Shown here: positions 16,517 through 24,106 of the stretch, in pieces
Position numbering within the stretch: position 1 is the first letter of the stretch
How the letters are laid out: each line of letters opens with the position of its first letter
Assembly: GCF_024055795.1 (NCBI RefSeq)
Contig: NZ_JAMXMY010000003.1
Location: forward strand, 186,001-250,000
Source: Actinoallomurus purpureus
GTDB taxonomy: Bacteria; Actinomycetota; Actinomycetes; Streptosporangiales; Streptosporangiaceae
DNA length: 64,000 nt
Direction of reading: 5' to 3'
Program-made: the position numbers and the translations under genes
The notes under the pieces: model-generated
What the model was told of the DNA's origin: nothing
The model's database searches: none
Seen by the model: the letters and a program-made list of their open reading frames with translations, nothing else

Positions 16517-16590
16517 GCGACCCGAACGATCGCGATCCCGGGCCGGCGGGCCGTACGCTCGCCACCCACGCTGGAGAGGACCCGAGGTGA
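16513..16590 (+). other. pcaB-pcaD junction mini-ORF (25 codons)
   Basis: A GTG overlapping the pcaB stop (GTGA) opens a 25-codon frame whose TGA overlaps the pcaD GTG (GTGA). The start MSDPNDRDPGP resembles the PcaD start MTGLNHRFDGP (shared M, N, R, G, P at matching positions). The end HAGEDPR resembles the PcaB end YAGKEPE (17 of 24 nt match including the stop). It therefore looks like a collapsed copy of pcaD followed by pcaB. Whether it is translated for coupling is unknown. Confidence 0.7.
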
Positions 16591-17336
16591 CCGGCCTGAA
16601 CCACCGCTTTGACGGCCCGGAGGACGCCCCGGTCCTGGCCCTGGGCCCTTCGCTGGGGACGACGCTCGACCTGTGGGAGCCGCAGCTGCCCGCGCTCACT
16701 GCCTCCTGGCGGACCCTCCGGTTCGACCTGCCGGGCCACGGTGGCTCAGTCCCGGTCCACGGCTCGGTCGCGGACTTCGCGGACGCGGTCGTGGAGCTTT
16801 TCGACGGGCTCGGCGTCGGCCGCGTCGCCTGCGCCGGAGTGTCGCTGGGCGGGGCGATCGGCACCGTCCTGGCGCTGCGCCACCCGGACCGGGTGACGAG
16901 CCTGGCGCTGTGCTGCACCTCCGCGTGGTTCGGCGACCCGGATCCCTGGCGCGACCGGGCCGCGCGTGTGCGCGCCGAAGGCCTCGAACCGCTGACGGAC
17001 ATGTTCGTGGCGCGGTGGTTCACCGCGGGCTACGCGGGGCCCGGGGTCGATGCCGTACGGAAGATGCTCGAGCGGGTGGATCGCGAAGGGTACGCCGCGT
17101 GCTGCGACGCGATCGCCGGTTTCGACGTCCGGGATCGCCTCGGCGGCGTGCGCGCGCCCGCCCTCGTCCTCGCGGGCGCCGAGGACGTGGCGACGCCTCT
17201 GGACCACGCCGAGACCCTCGCCGCGGGCATCCCCGCCGCCGAACTGGTCGTGGTGCCCGGCGCCCATCTGGCCAATCTCGAATGTCCGCGTCCGGTCACC
17301 GAGGCGCTGGCCCACCACCTGGAGAGAACAGCATGA
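16587..17336 (+). CDS. pcaD: 3-oxoadipate enol-lactonase
   Basis: An alpha/beta hydrolase of 249 residues that hydrolyses 3-oxoadipate enol-lactone to 3-oxoadipate. The nucleophile elbow is 'CAGVSLGGAIG' (Ser near 87), the acid is Asp in 'LAGAEDVATPLDH', and the His is in 'PGAHLANLECP'. 'HRFDGPEDAPVLALGPSLGTT' is the typical N-terminus with the oxyanion-hole strand. GTG start at 16587 with GGAGAGGA upstream. It overlaps pcaC by ATGA. In many actinomycetes pcaD and pcaC are fused as pcaL; here they are separate genes. Confidence 0.93.
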   Translation: MTGLNHRFDGPEDAPVLALGPSLGTTLDLWEPQLPALTASWRTLRFDLPGHGGSVPVHGSVADFADAVVELFDGLGVGRVACAGVSLGGAIGTVLALRHPDRVTSLALCCTSAWFGDPDPWRDRAARVRAEGLEPLTDMFVARWFTAGYAGPGVDAVRKMLERVDREGYAACCDAIAGFDVRDRLGGVRAPALVLAGAEDVATPLDHAETLAAGIPAAELVVVPGAHLANLECPRPVTEALAHHLERTA

Positions 17337-17710
17337 ACGATGGGATGAGGGTTCGCCGGGAGGTCCTCGGCGGCGCGCATGTCGACCGTGCGCGGGAGCG
17401 TACGACGGAGTTCACCGCGGACTTCCAGGACTTCATCACGCGGTACGCGTGGGGGGAGATCTGGACCCGGCCCGGCCTCGACCGCCGGACGCGCAGCTGT
17501 GTCACGCTGACCGCCCTGGTCGCCGGCGGCCACCTGGACGAGCTGGCCATGCACGTACGCGCGGCCCTCCGCAACGGCCTCACCACCGACGAGATCAAGG
17601 AAGTACTGCTGCAGACCGCGGTATATTGCGGAATCCCTGCGGCCAACGCCGCCTTCGCCGTGGCTCAGCGGGTCCTCGCGGAGGATGGTCTGATTGCGGA
17701 ACGTGAGTGA
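17333..17710 (+). CDS. pcaC: 4-carboxymuconolactone decarboxylase
   Basis: A 125-residue protein of the AhpD/CMD fold that decarboxylates 4-carboxymuconolactone. The CMD core 'RSCVTLTALVAGGHLDELAMHVRAALRNGLTTDEIKEVLLQTAVYCGIPAANAAFAVA' covers residues 55-115. Length matches stand-alone PcaC. It is the last gene of the pca operon. The downstream reader would need a CoA-transferase (absent here) and a thiolase to finish the pathway. Confidence 0.94.
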   Translation: MNDGMRVRREVLGGAHVDRARERTTEFTADFQDFITRYAWGEIWTRPGLDRRTRSCVTLTALVAGGHLDELAMHVRAALRNGLTTDEIKEVLLQTAVYCGIPAANAAFAVAQRVLAEDGLIAERE

Positions 17711-17825
17711 TCGATTTCACTTCGTGTTCGCGCAGAGCGTAATCTGTCGCTCACGCTCCGCGCTGGCGGGTGCGTGGTCGAGTTCCCCGACCCCCCAGGG
17801 AACGCGAGGCACGGGAGGTAAGGTC

Positions 17826-18377
17826 ATGGACGTGGCCGACACCGAGCGACGGATCAACCAGCTCCGCAACGACGTTTACGCGGTCTACGAGCAGCTGACG
17901 ACCGTCCAGCTGACACAGCAGACACACGGCAGTCAGCTGACGTCGCTCAGCAACACGGTCAGCCGCATCTGGACCACGCAGCATGAGCATGGCGAGCGGC
18001 TGAACCACATCGACAGCGCGCTCTCGGTGCTGACCGAGAAGGTCGGCGGGTTCGACGAGCGGTTCGGGCAGATCGATCAGCGGTTCGGGCAGATCGATCA
18101 GCGGTTCGGGCAGATCGACGAGCGGTTCGGGCAGATCGATCAGCGGTTCGGGCAGATCGATCAGCGGTTCGGGCAGATCGACGAGCGGTTCGGGCAGATC
18201 GATCAGCGGTTCGGGCAGATCGACGAGCGGTTCGGGCAGATCGACGAGCGGTTCGGGCAGATCGACGAGCGGCTCACGAGGATGGACCAGCGGTTCGACG
18301 AGCATGACGCCAAGCTGGACGACCAGGGCAGGAAGCTGGACCTGATCCTCGAGGCGCTGAAAATCGGCCCCAACTGA
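17826..18377 (+). CDS. Coiled-coil protein with ten tandem RFGQID(Q/E) heptads
   Basis: A 183-residue protein with no recognisable enzymatic domain. It begins 'MDVADTERRINQLRNDVYAVYEQL', passes through a predicted helical stretch, and from residue 79 runs ten exact seven-residue units RFGQID followed by Q or E. Degenerate heptads and a C-terminal 'KLDLILEALKIGPN' follow. The periodicity and lack of Gly/Pro indicate a long parallel or trimeric coiled coil. ATG at 17826 has GGGAGGTAAGG upstream. It lies between pcaC and the IclR gene, but there is no sign that it belongs to the aromatic pathway. Partner and function are unknown. Confidence 0.8.
   Translation: MDVADTERRINQLRNDVYAVYEQLTTVQLTQQTHGSQLTSLSNTVSRIWTTQHEHGERLNHIDSALSVLTEKVGGFDERFGQIDQRFGQIDQRFGQIDERFGQIDQRFGQIDQRFGQIDERFGQIDQRFGQIDERFGQIDERFGQIDERLTRMDQRFDEHDAKLDDQGRKLDLILEALKIGPN
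18060..18269 (+). repeat. Ten 21-bp tandem repeats inside the coiled-coil gene
   Basis: Ten copies of cggttcgggcagatcga(t/c)(c/g)ag. Two unit types occur: A ends gatcag and B ends gacgag, in the order A A B A A B A B B B. The Asp codon co-varies with the Gln/Glu codon, so units were copied as blocks (an AAB block of 63 bp appears twice). This is expected of slippage or unequal exchange and predicts length variation between strains. Confidence 0.95.
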
Positions 18378-18391
18378 TCGGACTCCTCGGC

Positions 18392-18421
18392 GCCCCGCGA
18401 CCCGATGCCGGATCGCGGGGC
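18392..18421 (+). terminator. Stem-loop terminator candidate after the coiled-coil gene
   Basis: GCCCCGCGA and TCGCGGGGC pair perfectly (9 bp) around a 12-nt loop, starting 15 nt after the stop. There is no clear T-run, as is common in high-GC actinomycetes. Confidence 0.6.
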
Positions 18422-18462
18422 GTTGCCTATCGTGAAGGTCCCGGGTGAGGGAAGCGGGAGCG

Positions 18463-19245
18463 ATGACGAGTGCCGAGCGCCCGCCCAGCGTGGCGGGCAA
18501 GGTGATGGCGATCCTCGAGTCGTTCGCGCCCGGCGGTGTCCGGCTGACCCTCACCGAGATCTGCGCCCGCGCCGGGCTGCCGCTCGCCACGGGGCACCGG
18601 CTCGTTCGCGAGCTGGCCGGCGGCGGCTTCCTCGAGCGGCTGTCCGACGGTTCCTACCGCATCGGAACACGCCTGTGGCGCGTCGGCGCGCAGGCCTCGG
18701 CGGCGACGACCCTGCGCGAGCTCGCCCTGCCGTACATGGAGGAGCTGTACGCGGCCACCCACGAGAACGTCCAGCTGGCGGTGCTCAGCGGCGGCAAGGC
18801 CCTCTACCTCGAGCGCCTGCGCGGCCCACGGTCGGTGCCGATCGTGACGCGTGTCGCGGCCGAGCTCCCGCTGCACGCCACCGGCGTGGGCAAGGTCCTG
18901 CTCGCCTTCGCCGGCGAGGAGCTCGCCGAAGAGGTCATCGACGGGGGGCTGGCGTCGTACACCCCGCACACCGTCACGGACGGCGGTCGCCTGCGGGCCT
19001 GCCTCGCCGACGTCCGGCGGTCCGGGTACGCCGTGACCCGTGAGGAGATGTCCCTCGGGACGTGTTCGGTCGCCGCGCCGGTCCGGGGCGCCGCCGGCGA
19101 CGTGGTGGCGGCCCTGTCGCTCGTCACCCGGCGGAGCGGCGCGGACCTGCGGCGGCTCGTGCCCGCGGTCCTCGCCGCGGCGACCGCCCTGTCCCGGGAC
19201 GTCGACGCCCACAGTGGTTCCGCTGAATGGAAGAACTGGGCCTGA
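18463..19245 (+). CDS. IclR-family transcriptional regulator
   Basis: A 260-residue IclR protein. The N-terminal winged HTH 'VAGKVMAILESFAPGGVRLTLTEICARAGLPLATGHRLVRELAGGGFLER' covers residues 11-65. The effector domain contains 'LPLHATGVGKVLLAF' and 'GYAVTREEMSLGTCSVAAPVRG', both family hallmarks. IclR members such as PcaR, PcaU and PobR control protocatechuate and 4-hydroxybenzoate genes, so its place between pcaC and pobA suggests that job. The ATG at 18463 follows GGGAG; a GTG at 18445 is an alternative. pobA follows after 54 nt on the same strand. Confidence 0.88.
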   Translation: MTSAERPPSVAGKVMAILESFAPGGVRLTLTEICARAGLPLATGHRLVRELAGGGFLERLSDGSYRIGTRLWRVGAQASAATTLRELALPYMEELYAATHENVQLAVLSGGKALYLERLRGPRSVPIVTRVAAELPLHATGVGKVLLAFAGEELAEEVIDGGLASYTPHTVTDGGRLRACLADVRRSGYAVTREEMSLGTCSVAAPVRGAAGDVVAALSLVTRRSGADLRRLVPAVLAAATALSRDVDAHSGSAEWKNWA

Positions 19246-19299
19246 CGGCCGGGACGGCGGCAGGAGGATCATGCTGAGGACGTCGAAAGAGGATCACCG

Positions 19300-20463
19300 A
19301 TGCGCACCCAAGTGGCGATCGCCGGGGCCGGACCGGCCGGACTGCTGCTCTCTCATCTGCTGCGCCTGCGCGGCATCGACTCCGTGGTGCTGGAGAGCCG
19401 CGACCGCGCGTACGTGGAGAGGCGGCAGCGGGCCGGGATGCTGGAGCAGGGGACCGTCGACGTCCTTCGCGGGAGCGGTGTCGGGGAGCGGCTCGACCGG
19501 GAGGGCCTCACCCACCACGGTCTCGAACTCCGCTTCGGCGGGGCAGGCCACCGCGTCCCGCTGTCGGACCTGACGGACGGGCGGACGGTCACGATCTACG
19601 CGCAGACCGAGATCGTCAAGGATCTGATCGCCGCGCGGATGGCCGCTGGAGACGAGCTCCACTTCGAGGCCGAGGTCCTGTCGGTGGATCCGGGCACGCC
19701 GTCCGTGACCTACCGCCGCGACGGCCGGATCCAGACATTGGAGTGCGACGTCGTCGCGGGATGCGACGGCTTCCACGGCGTCTGCCGTCCGGCGGTGCCG
19801 GACACCAGGGTCTACGAGCGGGAGTATCCGTTCGCGTGGCTCGGCACCCTCGCCGACGTCCCACCCTCCACCGAGGAGCTCATCTACGCGTACAGCGAGC
19901 GTGGGTTCGCCCTGCACAGCCTGCGATCCCCGAAGATCAGCAGGCTGTACCTCCAGGTCGATCCGGCGGACGGCATCGCCGCGTGGCCCGACGACCGGAT
20001 CTGGTCCGAGCTGCGGGCGCGGTTCGCCACTCACGACGGCTGGGAGCTGCGGGACGGGCCCATCCTGGAGAAATCGATCACTCCGATGCGCAGCTTCGTG
20101 GCCGAGCCGATGCGCCATGACCGCCTGTTCCTCGCCGGGGACGCCGCGCACATCGTGCCGCCCACCGGCGCCAAGGGACTGAACCTCGCGATCTCCGATG
20201 TGGTCGTCCTCGCCGAGGCGCTGGCCGCCTGGTACGGCTCCGGCTCGACCGAGCTCCTCGACGCCTACTCCGCGACCTGCCTGCGACGCGTGTGGCGGGC
20301 CGAGCACTTCTCGTACTGGATGACCACGCTGCTGCACAAGGATCCCCGCCAGGACGCCCTCGGCCACCGGCTGCAGCTGTCCCACCTGGAGTACGTCGCC
20401 GCGTCGAAGGCCGCCGCGACGACACTGGCCGAGAACTACGTCGGAGCCGCGCCCACGCTCTGA
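19300..20463 (+). CDS. pobA: 4-hydroxybenzoate 3-monooxygenase
   Basis: A 387-residue FAD monooxygenase converting 4-hydroxybenzoate to protocatechuate. It has the FAD motif 'GAGPAG' (residues 8-13), 'QRAGMLEQGTVDVLRGSGVGERL' typical of PobA, 'CDGFHG' (DG motif) and 'RLFLAGDAAHIVPPTGAKGLNLAISD' (about residues 275-300). Length matches the family (about 390). It feeds the pca genes upstream. The ATG at 19300 has AGAGGATCACC before it; a second similar GGAGGATCATG lies 26 nt further up. Confidence 0.94.
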   Translation: MRTQVAIAGAGPAGLLLSHLLRLRGIDSVVLESRDRAYVERRQRAGMLEQGTVDVLRGSGVGERLDREGLTHHGLELRFGGAGHRVPLSDLTDGRTVTIYAQTEIVKDLIAARMAAGDELHFEAEVLSVDPGTPSVTYRRDGRIQTLECDVVAGCDGFHGVCRPAVPDTRVYEREYPFAWLGTLADVPPSTEELIYAYSERGFALHSLRSPKISRLYLQVDPADGIAAWPDDRIWSELRARFATHDGWELRDGPILEKSITPMRSFVAEPMRHDRLFLAGDAAHIVPPTGAKGLNLAISDVVVLAEALAAWYGSGSTELLDAYSATCLRRVWRAEHFSYWMTTLLHKDPRQDALGHRLQLSHLEYVAASKAAATTLAENYVGAAPTL

Positions 20464-20511
20464 CCGGTAGAGCGTTGTGCGGTGCGCGTTCCGACTCTTA
20501 GCGTGTGGCTC

Positions 20512-21150
20512 ATGATCTCGCTCTCCCAGGCGCTGTCCTTCGGCCTCGCCTCCTTCATCCTCATCGTCATCCCGGGGCCGAGCGTGCTGTTCATCGTCGG
20601 GCGTGCGCTGGCGTACGGGCGGCGCGTCGCACTCGTTTCCGTCGTCGGCACTGAGCTCGGCGCGCTGTTCATCGTCGGAGCGGTGGCGCTCGGCATCGGT
20701 TCGCTGGTGGAGCGGTCCGTGCTGATCTTCACGACGGTGAAGCTGGCCGGGGCGGCCTACCTCGTCTTCCTCGGCGTACGGGTGCTCATGCGCCGGGGTG
20801 GAGACACCGGTCTCGAAGCCGTGGCCGCCGACGCGCGTAGAGGATGGCGCGCGTGTTTCGACGGTTTCCTGGTCGGGATCACCAACCCGAAGTCGGCCGT
20901 GTTCTTCGCCGCGGTGCTGCCGCAGTTCGTGGATCCGGCCCGTGGTCACGTACCCACCCAGATGTTCACCCTCGGCCTGATCTCCGTACTGGTCGCTCTC
21001 GCCGCCGACTCGGTCTGGAGCCTCGTCGCCGGCACGGCCCGGGCCTGGTTCGGCCGCTCGCCCCGGCGGCTGCGGCTGGTCGGCGGCGTCGGCGGTCTCG
21101 CCATGATCGGCCTGGGTATCGGCGTCGCGCTCACCGGCCGCAAGGACTGA
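20512..21150 (+). CDS. LysE/RhtB-family exporter
   Basis: A 212-residue membrane protein with about six hydrophobic segments. The N-terminal 'FILIVIPGPSVLFIVGRALAYGRR' is the LysE translocator signature (P-G-P). 'GITNPKSAVFFAAVLPQF' is the second conserved region. The family exports amino acids or similar small compounds; the substrate is unknown. The ATG at 20512 matches family starts; a GTG at 20482 would add ten residues. It converges on the spermidine-synthase-like gene. Confidence 0.88.
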   Translation: MISLSQALSFGLASFILIVIPGPSVLFIVGRALAYGRRVALVSVVGTELGALFIVGAVALGIGSLVERSVLIFTTVKLAGAAYLVFLGVRVLMRRGGDTGLEAVAADARRGWRACFDGFLVGITNPKSAVFFAAVLPQFVDPARGHVPTQMFTLGLISVLVALAADSVWSLVAGTARAWFGRSPRRLRLVGGVGGLAMIGLGIGVALTGRKD

Positions 21151-21171
21151 ACGCGTCCGTGAGGGGAACCG

Positions 21172-22017
21172 TCAGAAGACGCCCTTGGGCGGGGGCGGCG
21201 ACGGGCGGGCGGTCGCGTCGGTGACCGGTGCGGCGCCCGCGGTGAACCTCGTCAGCTCCGCGCCGTACAGCACCCGCGCAGGGAAGGGATCTCCGGCCGC
21301 CTTCCGCGTGAGCTCCGCGACGGGCGGCGGGATGGAGCCCGCGACCACGATCAGGTTGCCGAACCGGCGGCCGCGCAGCACCGCCGGGTCGCCGATGAGA
21401 CAGAGCTCCGGCAGCACCGAGCGTAGGGTCGCCACCTGGCCCCGGGCGAAGGACAGCGGCGCGCCGTCGGCCACGTTCACGGCGTACCACCCGCCTGGGC
21501 GCAGCACCCGCGCCACGGCCGCCGCGAACTCCACGGTGGCCAGGTGCGCGGGGGACCGGCTCCCCGCGTACACGTCGCCGATCACCAGGTCGAAGGAGTC
21601 CTCGGGAGCCCGCACCAGGACCTCTCGGGCGTCACCGTGCCTGATCCGGACCCGGTGGCCGCGCTCCAGCGGCAGCTCGCGGCGTACGAGGTCGATGAGC
21701 GCGGCATCGACCTCGACCACCTGCTGGGTCGAGCGCGGCCGGGTCGCGGCGACGTAGCGCGGCAGGGTGAGCGCCCCACCGCCCAGGTGCAGCACCCGCA
21801 GCGGCTGCCGTGGCGGTGCCATCAGGTCGACGACGTGGCCGAGCCGCCGCACGTACTCGAAGTCGAGGTAGGCGGGGTCGTCGAGGTCCACGTGGGACTG
21901 CGGCGCGCCGTCGAGCAGCAGCGTCCAGGCCTGGGGGCGATCCGGGTCGCGGACCAGCTCCGCGATGCCGGAGTCGACCGTCTCCTCCACCCGGTGGGCG
22001 CGCTGCCGGTGTGCCAT
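21172..22017 (-). CDS. Spermidine-synthase-like methyltransferase-fold protein
   Basis: A 281-residue protein with the polyamine synthase/AdoMet fold. 'LRVLHLGGGALTLPRYVAATRP' is the glycine-rich nucleotide loop, 'QQVVEVDAALIDLVRRELPL' holds the acidic residue after strand 2, and 'FDLVIGDVYAGSRSPAHLATVEF' corresponds to the catalytic loop. The family is common in actinomycetes and often not a true spermidine synthase. The Pro-rich tail 'RPSPPPPKGVF' is unusual. Single gene, convergent with the LysE exporter. Confidence 0.82.
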   Translation of the reverse strand: MAHRQRAHRVEETVDSGIAELVRDPDRPQAWTLLLDGAPQSHVDLDDPAYLDFEYVRRLGHVVDLMAPPRQPLRVLHLGGGALTLPRYVAATRPRSTQQVVEVDAALIDLVRRELPLERGHRVRIRHGDAREVLVRAPEDSFDLVIGDVYAGSRSPAHLATVEFAAAVARVLRPGGWYAVNVADGAPLSFARGQVATLRSVLPELCLIGDPAVLRGRRFGNLIVVAGSIPPPVAELTRKAAGDPFPARVLYGAELTRFTAGAAPVTDATARPSPPPPKGVF

Positions 22018-22116
22018 CGGCCCACATTAATCGACCTGCGCACCCACCGAAGATCGCGATACGGTGCGTGCTGCCAGACGCCTCACGGGCTGCAGAAGCT
22101 GGACAGCCTCTCCGTG

Positions 22117-22178
22117 GCGCGTTAGCTCAATAGGCAGAGCACGGCGATCTTAGGACTGATCCGTTCTCTTAAACGCCG
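22117..22178 (+). pseudogene. Broken tRNA-Lys(CTT)-like gene
   Basis: The stretch GCGCGTTAGCTCAATAGG followed by CAGAGCA matches the acceptor 5' strand, box A and a complete D-arm of an actinobacterial tRNA-Lys. It then runs into an anticodon region containing CTT twice, in ATCTTAG and later CTCTTAA, with about 18-20 extra bases between TCTTA direct repeats. No T-arm (no TTCRANY loop) and no pairing 3' acceptor strand follow. It should not yield a functional tRNA. No integrase is nearby. Confidence 0.5.
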
Positions 22179-22205
22179 CTGGCGTGTGCAATTGGGCGGC
22201 AAGCC

Positions 22206-22239
22206 GGGGTCCGGGAGATGGACAAAGCTCCCGGACCCC
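22206..22239 (-). terminator. Strong 12-bp stem-loop after fadA6
   Basis: GGGGTCCGGGAG and CTCCCGGACCCC pair perfectly around a 10-nt loop, 8 nt past the fadA6 stop on the minus strand. A T-run is not evident on either side, but position and strength suit termination of the fadA6-kstR2-ipdF unit. Confidence 0.75.
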
Positions 22240-22247
22240 ACCGATTT

Positions 22248-23399
22248 CTACAGGCGTTCGATGATGGTGACGTTGGCCTGACCGCCGCCCTCGCACATCG
22301 TCTGCAGGCCGTACCGGCCGCCGGTGCGTTCGAGTTCGTGCAGCAGTGTCGTCATCAGCCGGGCGCCGGTGGCGCCGAGCGGGTGGCCGAGGGCGATCGC
22401 GCCGCCGTTGGGGTTGGTGACGGCCGGGTCGGCGCCGGTCTCCTTCAGCCAGGCCAGCACGACGGGCGCGAACGCCTCGTTGATCTCGACGACGTCGATG
22501 TCGCCGATGGTCATCCCGGCCTTCTTCAGCGCGTACGCCGTGGCGGGGATCGGGGCGGACAGCATCCGGATCGGGTCCTCGCCGCGTACGGACAGGTGGT
22601 GGACGCGGGCGCGCGGTGTGAGGCCGTGGTCCCGAACCGCCCGCTCGGAGGCGATCAGCAGGGCCGCGGATCCGTCGGAGATCTGCGAGGACAGAGCGGC
22701 GGTCAGCCGGCCGCCCTCGACGAGCGTCTTGAGCCCGGCCATCTTCTCCAGTGAGGTGTCGCGGCGCGGGCCCTCGTCCGTCGTGACGTCGCCGTACGGG
22801 GCGATCTCGCGGTCGAACCGGGCCTCGTCGATGGCGCGGATCGCACGCCGGTGCGACTCGAGGGCGAACGCCTCCATCTCCTCGCGGCCGATGTCCCACT
22901 GCTCGGCGATCATCTCGGCGCCCCGGAACTGCGAGACCTCCTGGTCGCCGTAGCGCGCCTCCCAGCCGCGCGAGCCGGCGAACGGGCCGGCGAAGCCGAG
23001 CTGCACCCCGGCGATCATGGCGTAGGCGATCGGGATCTTCGACATGTTCTGCACGCCGCCCGCGACGACGAGGTCGGCGGTGCCGCTCAGGACAGCCTGG
23101 GCGGCGAAGTGCAGGGCCTGCTGCGACGATCCGCACTGGCGGTCGACGGTGACGCCCGGGACCTCCTCCGGCAGCCCGGCCGCCAGCCAGCACGTGCGGG
23201 CGACGTCACCGGCCTGCGGGCCCACCGCGTCCACACAGCCGAAGATCACGTCCTCGACCGCAGCCGGGTCGACACCGGACCGTTCGACCAGCGCCGTCAG
23301 GGCGTGCGCGCCGAGATCGGCCGGATGGACCTCGGCGAGCCCGCCGTTCCGCCGCCCGACGGGGCTGCGGACCGCCTCGACGATGTAGGCCTCAGCCAT
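22248..23399 (-). CDS. fadA6: Thiolase of HIP catabolism (FadA6)
   Basis: A 383-residue thiolase. The nucleophilic Cys lies in 'VTVDRQCGSSQQALHFAAQ', the His in 'VVEINEAFAPVV', and the second Cys in 'QTMCEGGGQANVTIIERL'. 'DPAAVEDVIFGCVDAVGPQAGDVAR' and 'GVQNMSKIPI' resemble mycobacterial FadA6 (Rv3556c) closely as I recall it. In the C/D-ring pathway FadA6 thiolyses the ring-opened 6-methyl-3,7-dioxodecanedioyl-CoA, releasing acetyl-CoA. It follows kstR2 by 10 nt, as in mycobacteria. Confidence 0.9.
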   Translation of the reverse strand: MAEAYIVEAVRSPVGRRNGGLAEVHPADLGAHALTALVERSGVDPAAVEDVIFGCVDAVGPQAGDVARTCWLAAGLPEEVPGVTVDRQCGSSQQALHFAAQAVLSGTADLVVAGGVQNMSKIPIAYAMIAGVQLGFAGPFAGSRGWEARYGDQEVSQFRGAEMIAEQWDIGREEMEAFALESHRRAIRAIDEARFDREIAPYGDVTTDEGPRRDTSLEKMAGLKTLVEGGRLTAALSSQISDGSAALLIASERAVRDHGLTPRARVHHLSVRGEDPIRMLSAPIPATAYALKKAGMTIGDIDVVEINEAFAPVVLAWLKETGADPAVTNPNGGAIALGHPLGATGARLMTTLLHELERTGGRYGLQTMCEGGGQANVTIIERL

Positions 23400-23409
23400 G
23401 ACATGCCTC

Positions 23410-24027
23410 CTACTCGTGTTGGATCCCCTCGAGGACCATGGCGAGGTACTGCTCAGCGATCTCCTCGGCGGTGAGCCGCCCGCCGGGCTGGTACCAGGTC
23501 GCCGCCACCCACACCGTGTCGCGGATGAAGCGGTAGACCAGGGCGGTGTCCAGGTCGGAGCGGAACGCGCCCTCGCGGACGCCGCGCTCCAGGAGCGCCG
23601 TCCACATCTCCTCGAACCGCCGCCGCGACTCGACCAGGTACGCGAAACGGGGGCTCGTCGCCAGGTGCCGCGACTCGTTCTGGTACATCACGACGGCCGG
23701 CCGGTGCCGGTCGATGCACCGGAACGACTCGACGATGAGGGCCGTCAGGGCCTCGCGCGCCCCGAGCCGCGCGTCGAGCACCCGGTCGTACGCCGCCCAC
23801 ATCTCGTTCAGGAAGGTCGACAGGATCTCGTCGGCCATCGACTCCTTGGAATCGAAGTGGTAGTAGAGGCTGCCGCCGAGGATGCCGGCCGCGTCGGCGA
23901 CCTCGCGGACGGTGGTGGCGGAGTAGCCGCGGTCGGCGAAGACCTCCGCCGCGGTGGCGAGCAGTTCGGCCCGCCGCTCGGCTCGGGCGGCGGCGGTGCC
24001 CTCAGCGTCACGCCGTCGTGGACTCAT
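23410..24027 (-). CDS. kstR2: TetR-family regulator of HIP catabolism (KstR2)
   Basis: A 205-residue TetR protein. The HTH 'TAAEVFADRGYSATTVREVADAAGILGGSLYYHFDSKESMADEIL' spans about residues 22-68. The ligand domain contains 'YQNESRHLATSPRFAYL' and 'YRFIRDTVWVAATWYQPGGRLTAEEIAEQYL', which closely follow mycobacterial KstR2. KstR2 is relieved by HIP-CoA. ATG at 24027 gives family length; the frame is open 24 codons further upstream through a junction scar. Likely operators are the two CAAACAnTTGTTAG sites at 24922 and 33312, though these differ from the mycobacterial consensus. Confidence 0.88.
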   Translation of the reverse strand: MSPRRRDAEGTAAARAERRAELLATAAEVFADRGYSATTVREVADAAGILGGSLYYHFDSKESMADEILSTFLNEMWAAYDRVLDARLGAREALTALIVESFRCIDRHRPAVVMYQNESRHLATSPRFAYLVESRRRFEEMWTALLERGVREGAFRSDLDTALVYRFIRDTVWVAATWYQPGGRLTAEEIAEQYLAMVLEGIQHE

Positions 24028-24041
24028 GGTTTCTAGGTTCC

Positions 24042-24101
24042 TTATGGGTGCTGGCTGGAGACGGAGGCAGTGTCCTCGGTGTCGTGCCATCGTGGACATG
24101 C
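24042..24101 (-). pseudogene. ipdF-kstR2 junction scar: kstR2-start fused to ipdF-end
   Basis: On the minus strand the segment starts with a 23-nt match (18 identical) to the kstR2 start TCCACGACGGCGTGACGCT and continues in the same frame into TASVSSQHP followed by TAA. The true ipdF end is VVSVSSQHP followed by TGA. The last two residues use CAC CCA in the scar and CAT CCG in the gene, so they differ only synonymously. An 18-nt identical tract (24049-24066 and 24114-24131) links the copies. Confidence 0.8.
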
Positions 24102-24106
24102 GGACC

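Noticed and set aside
18060-18269. CRISPR-like direct repeats
   Set aside because: The units abut without spacers, are 21 bp, stay in frame and encode heptads of a coiled coil.
22117-22178. tRNA remnant as an integration (att) site of a mobile element
   Set aside because: No integrase, excisionase or second att copy was found in the window, and the neighbouring genes are ordinary metabolic genes.
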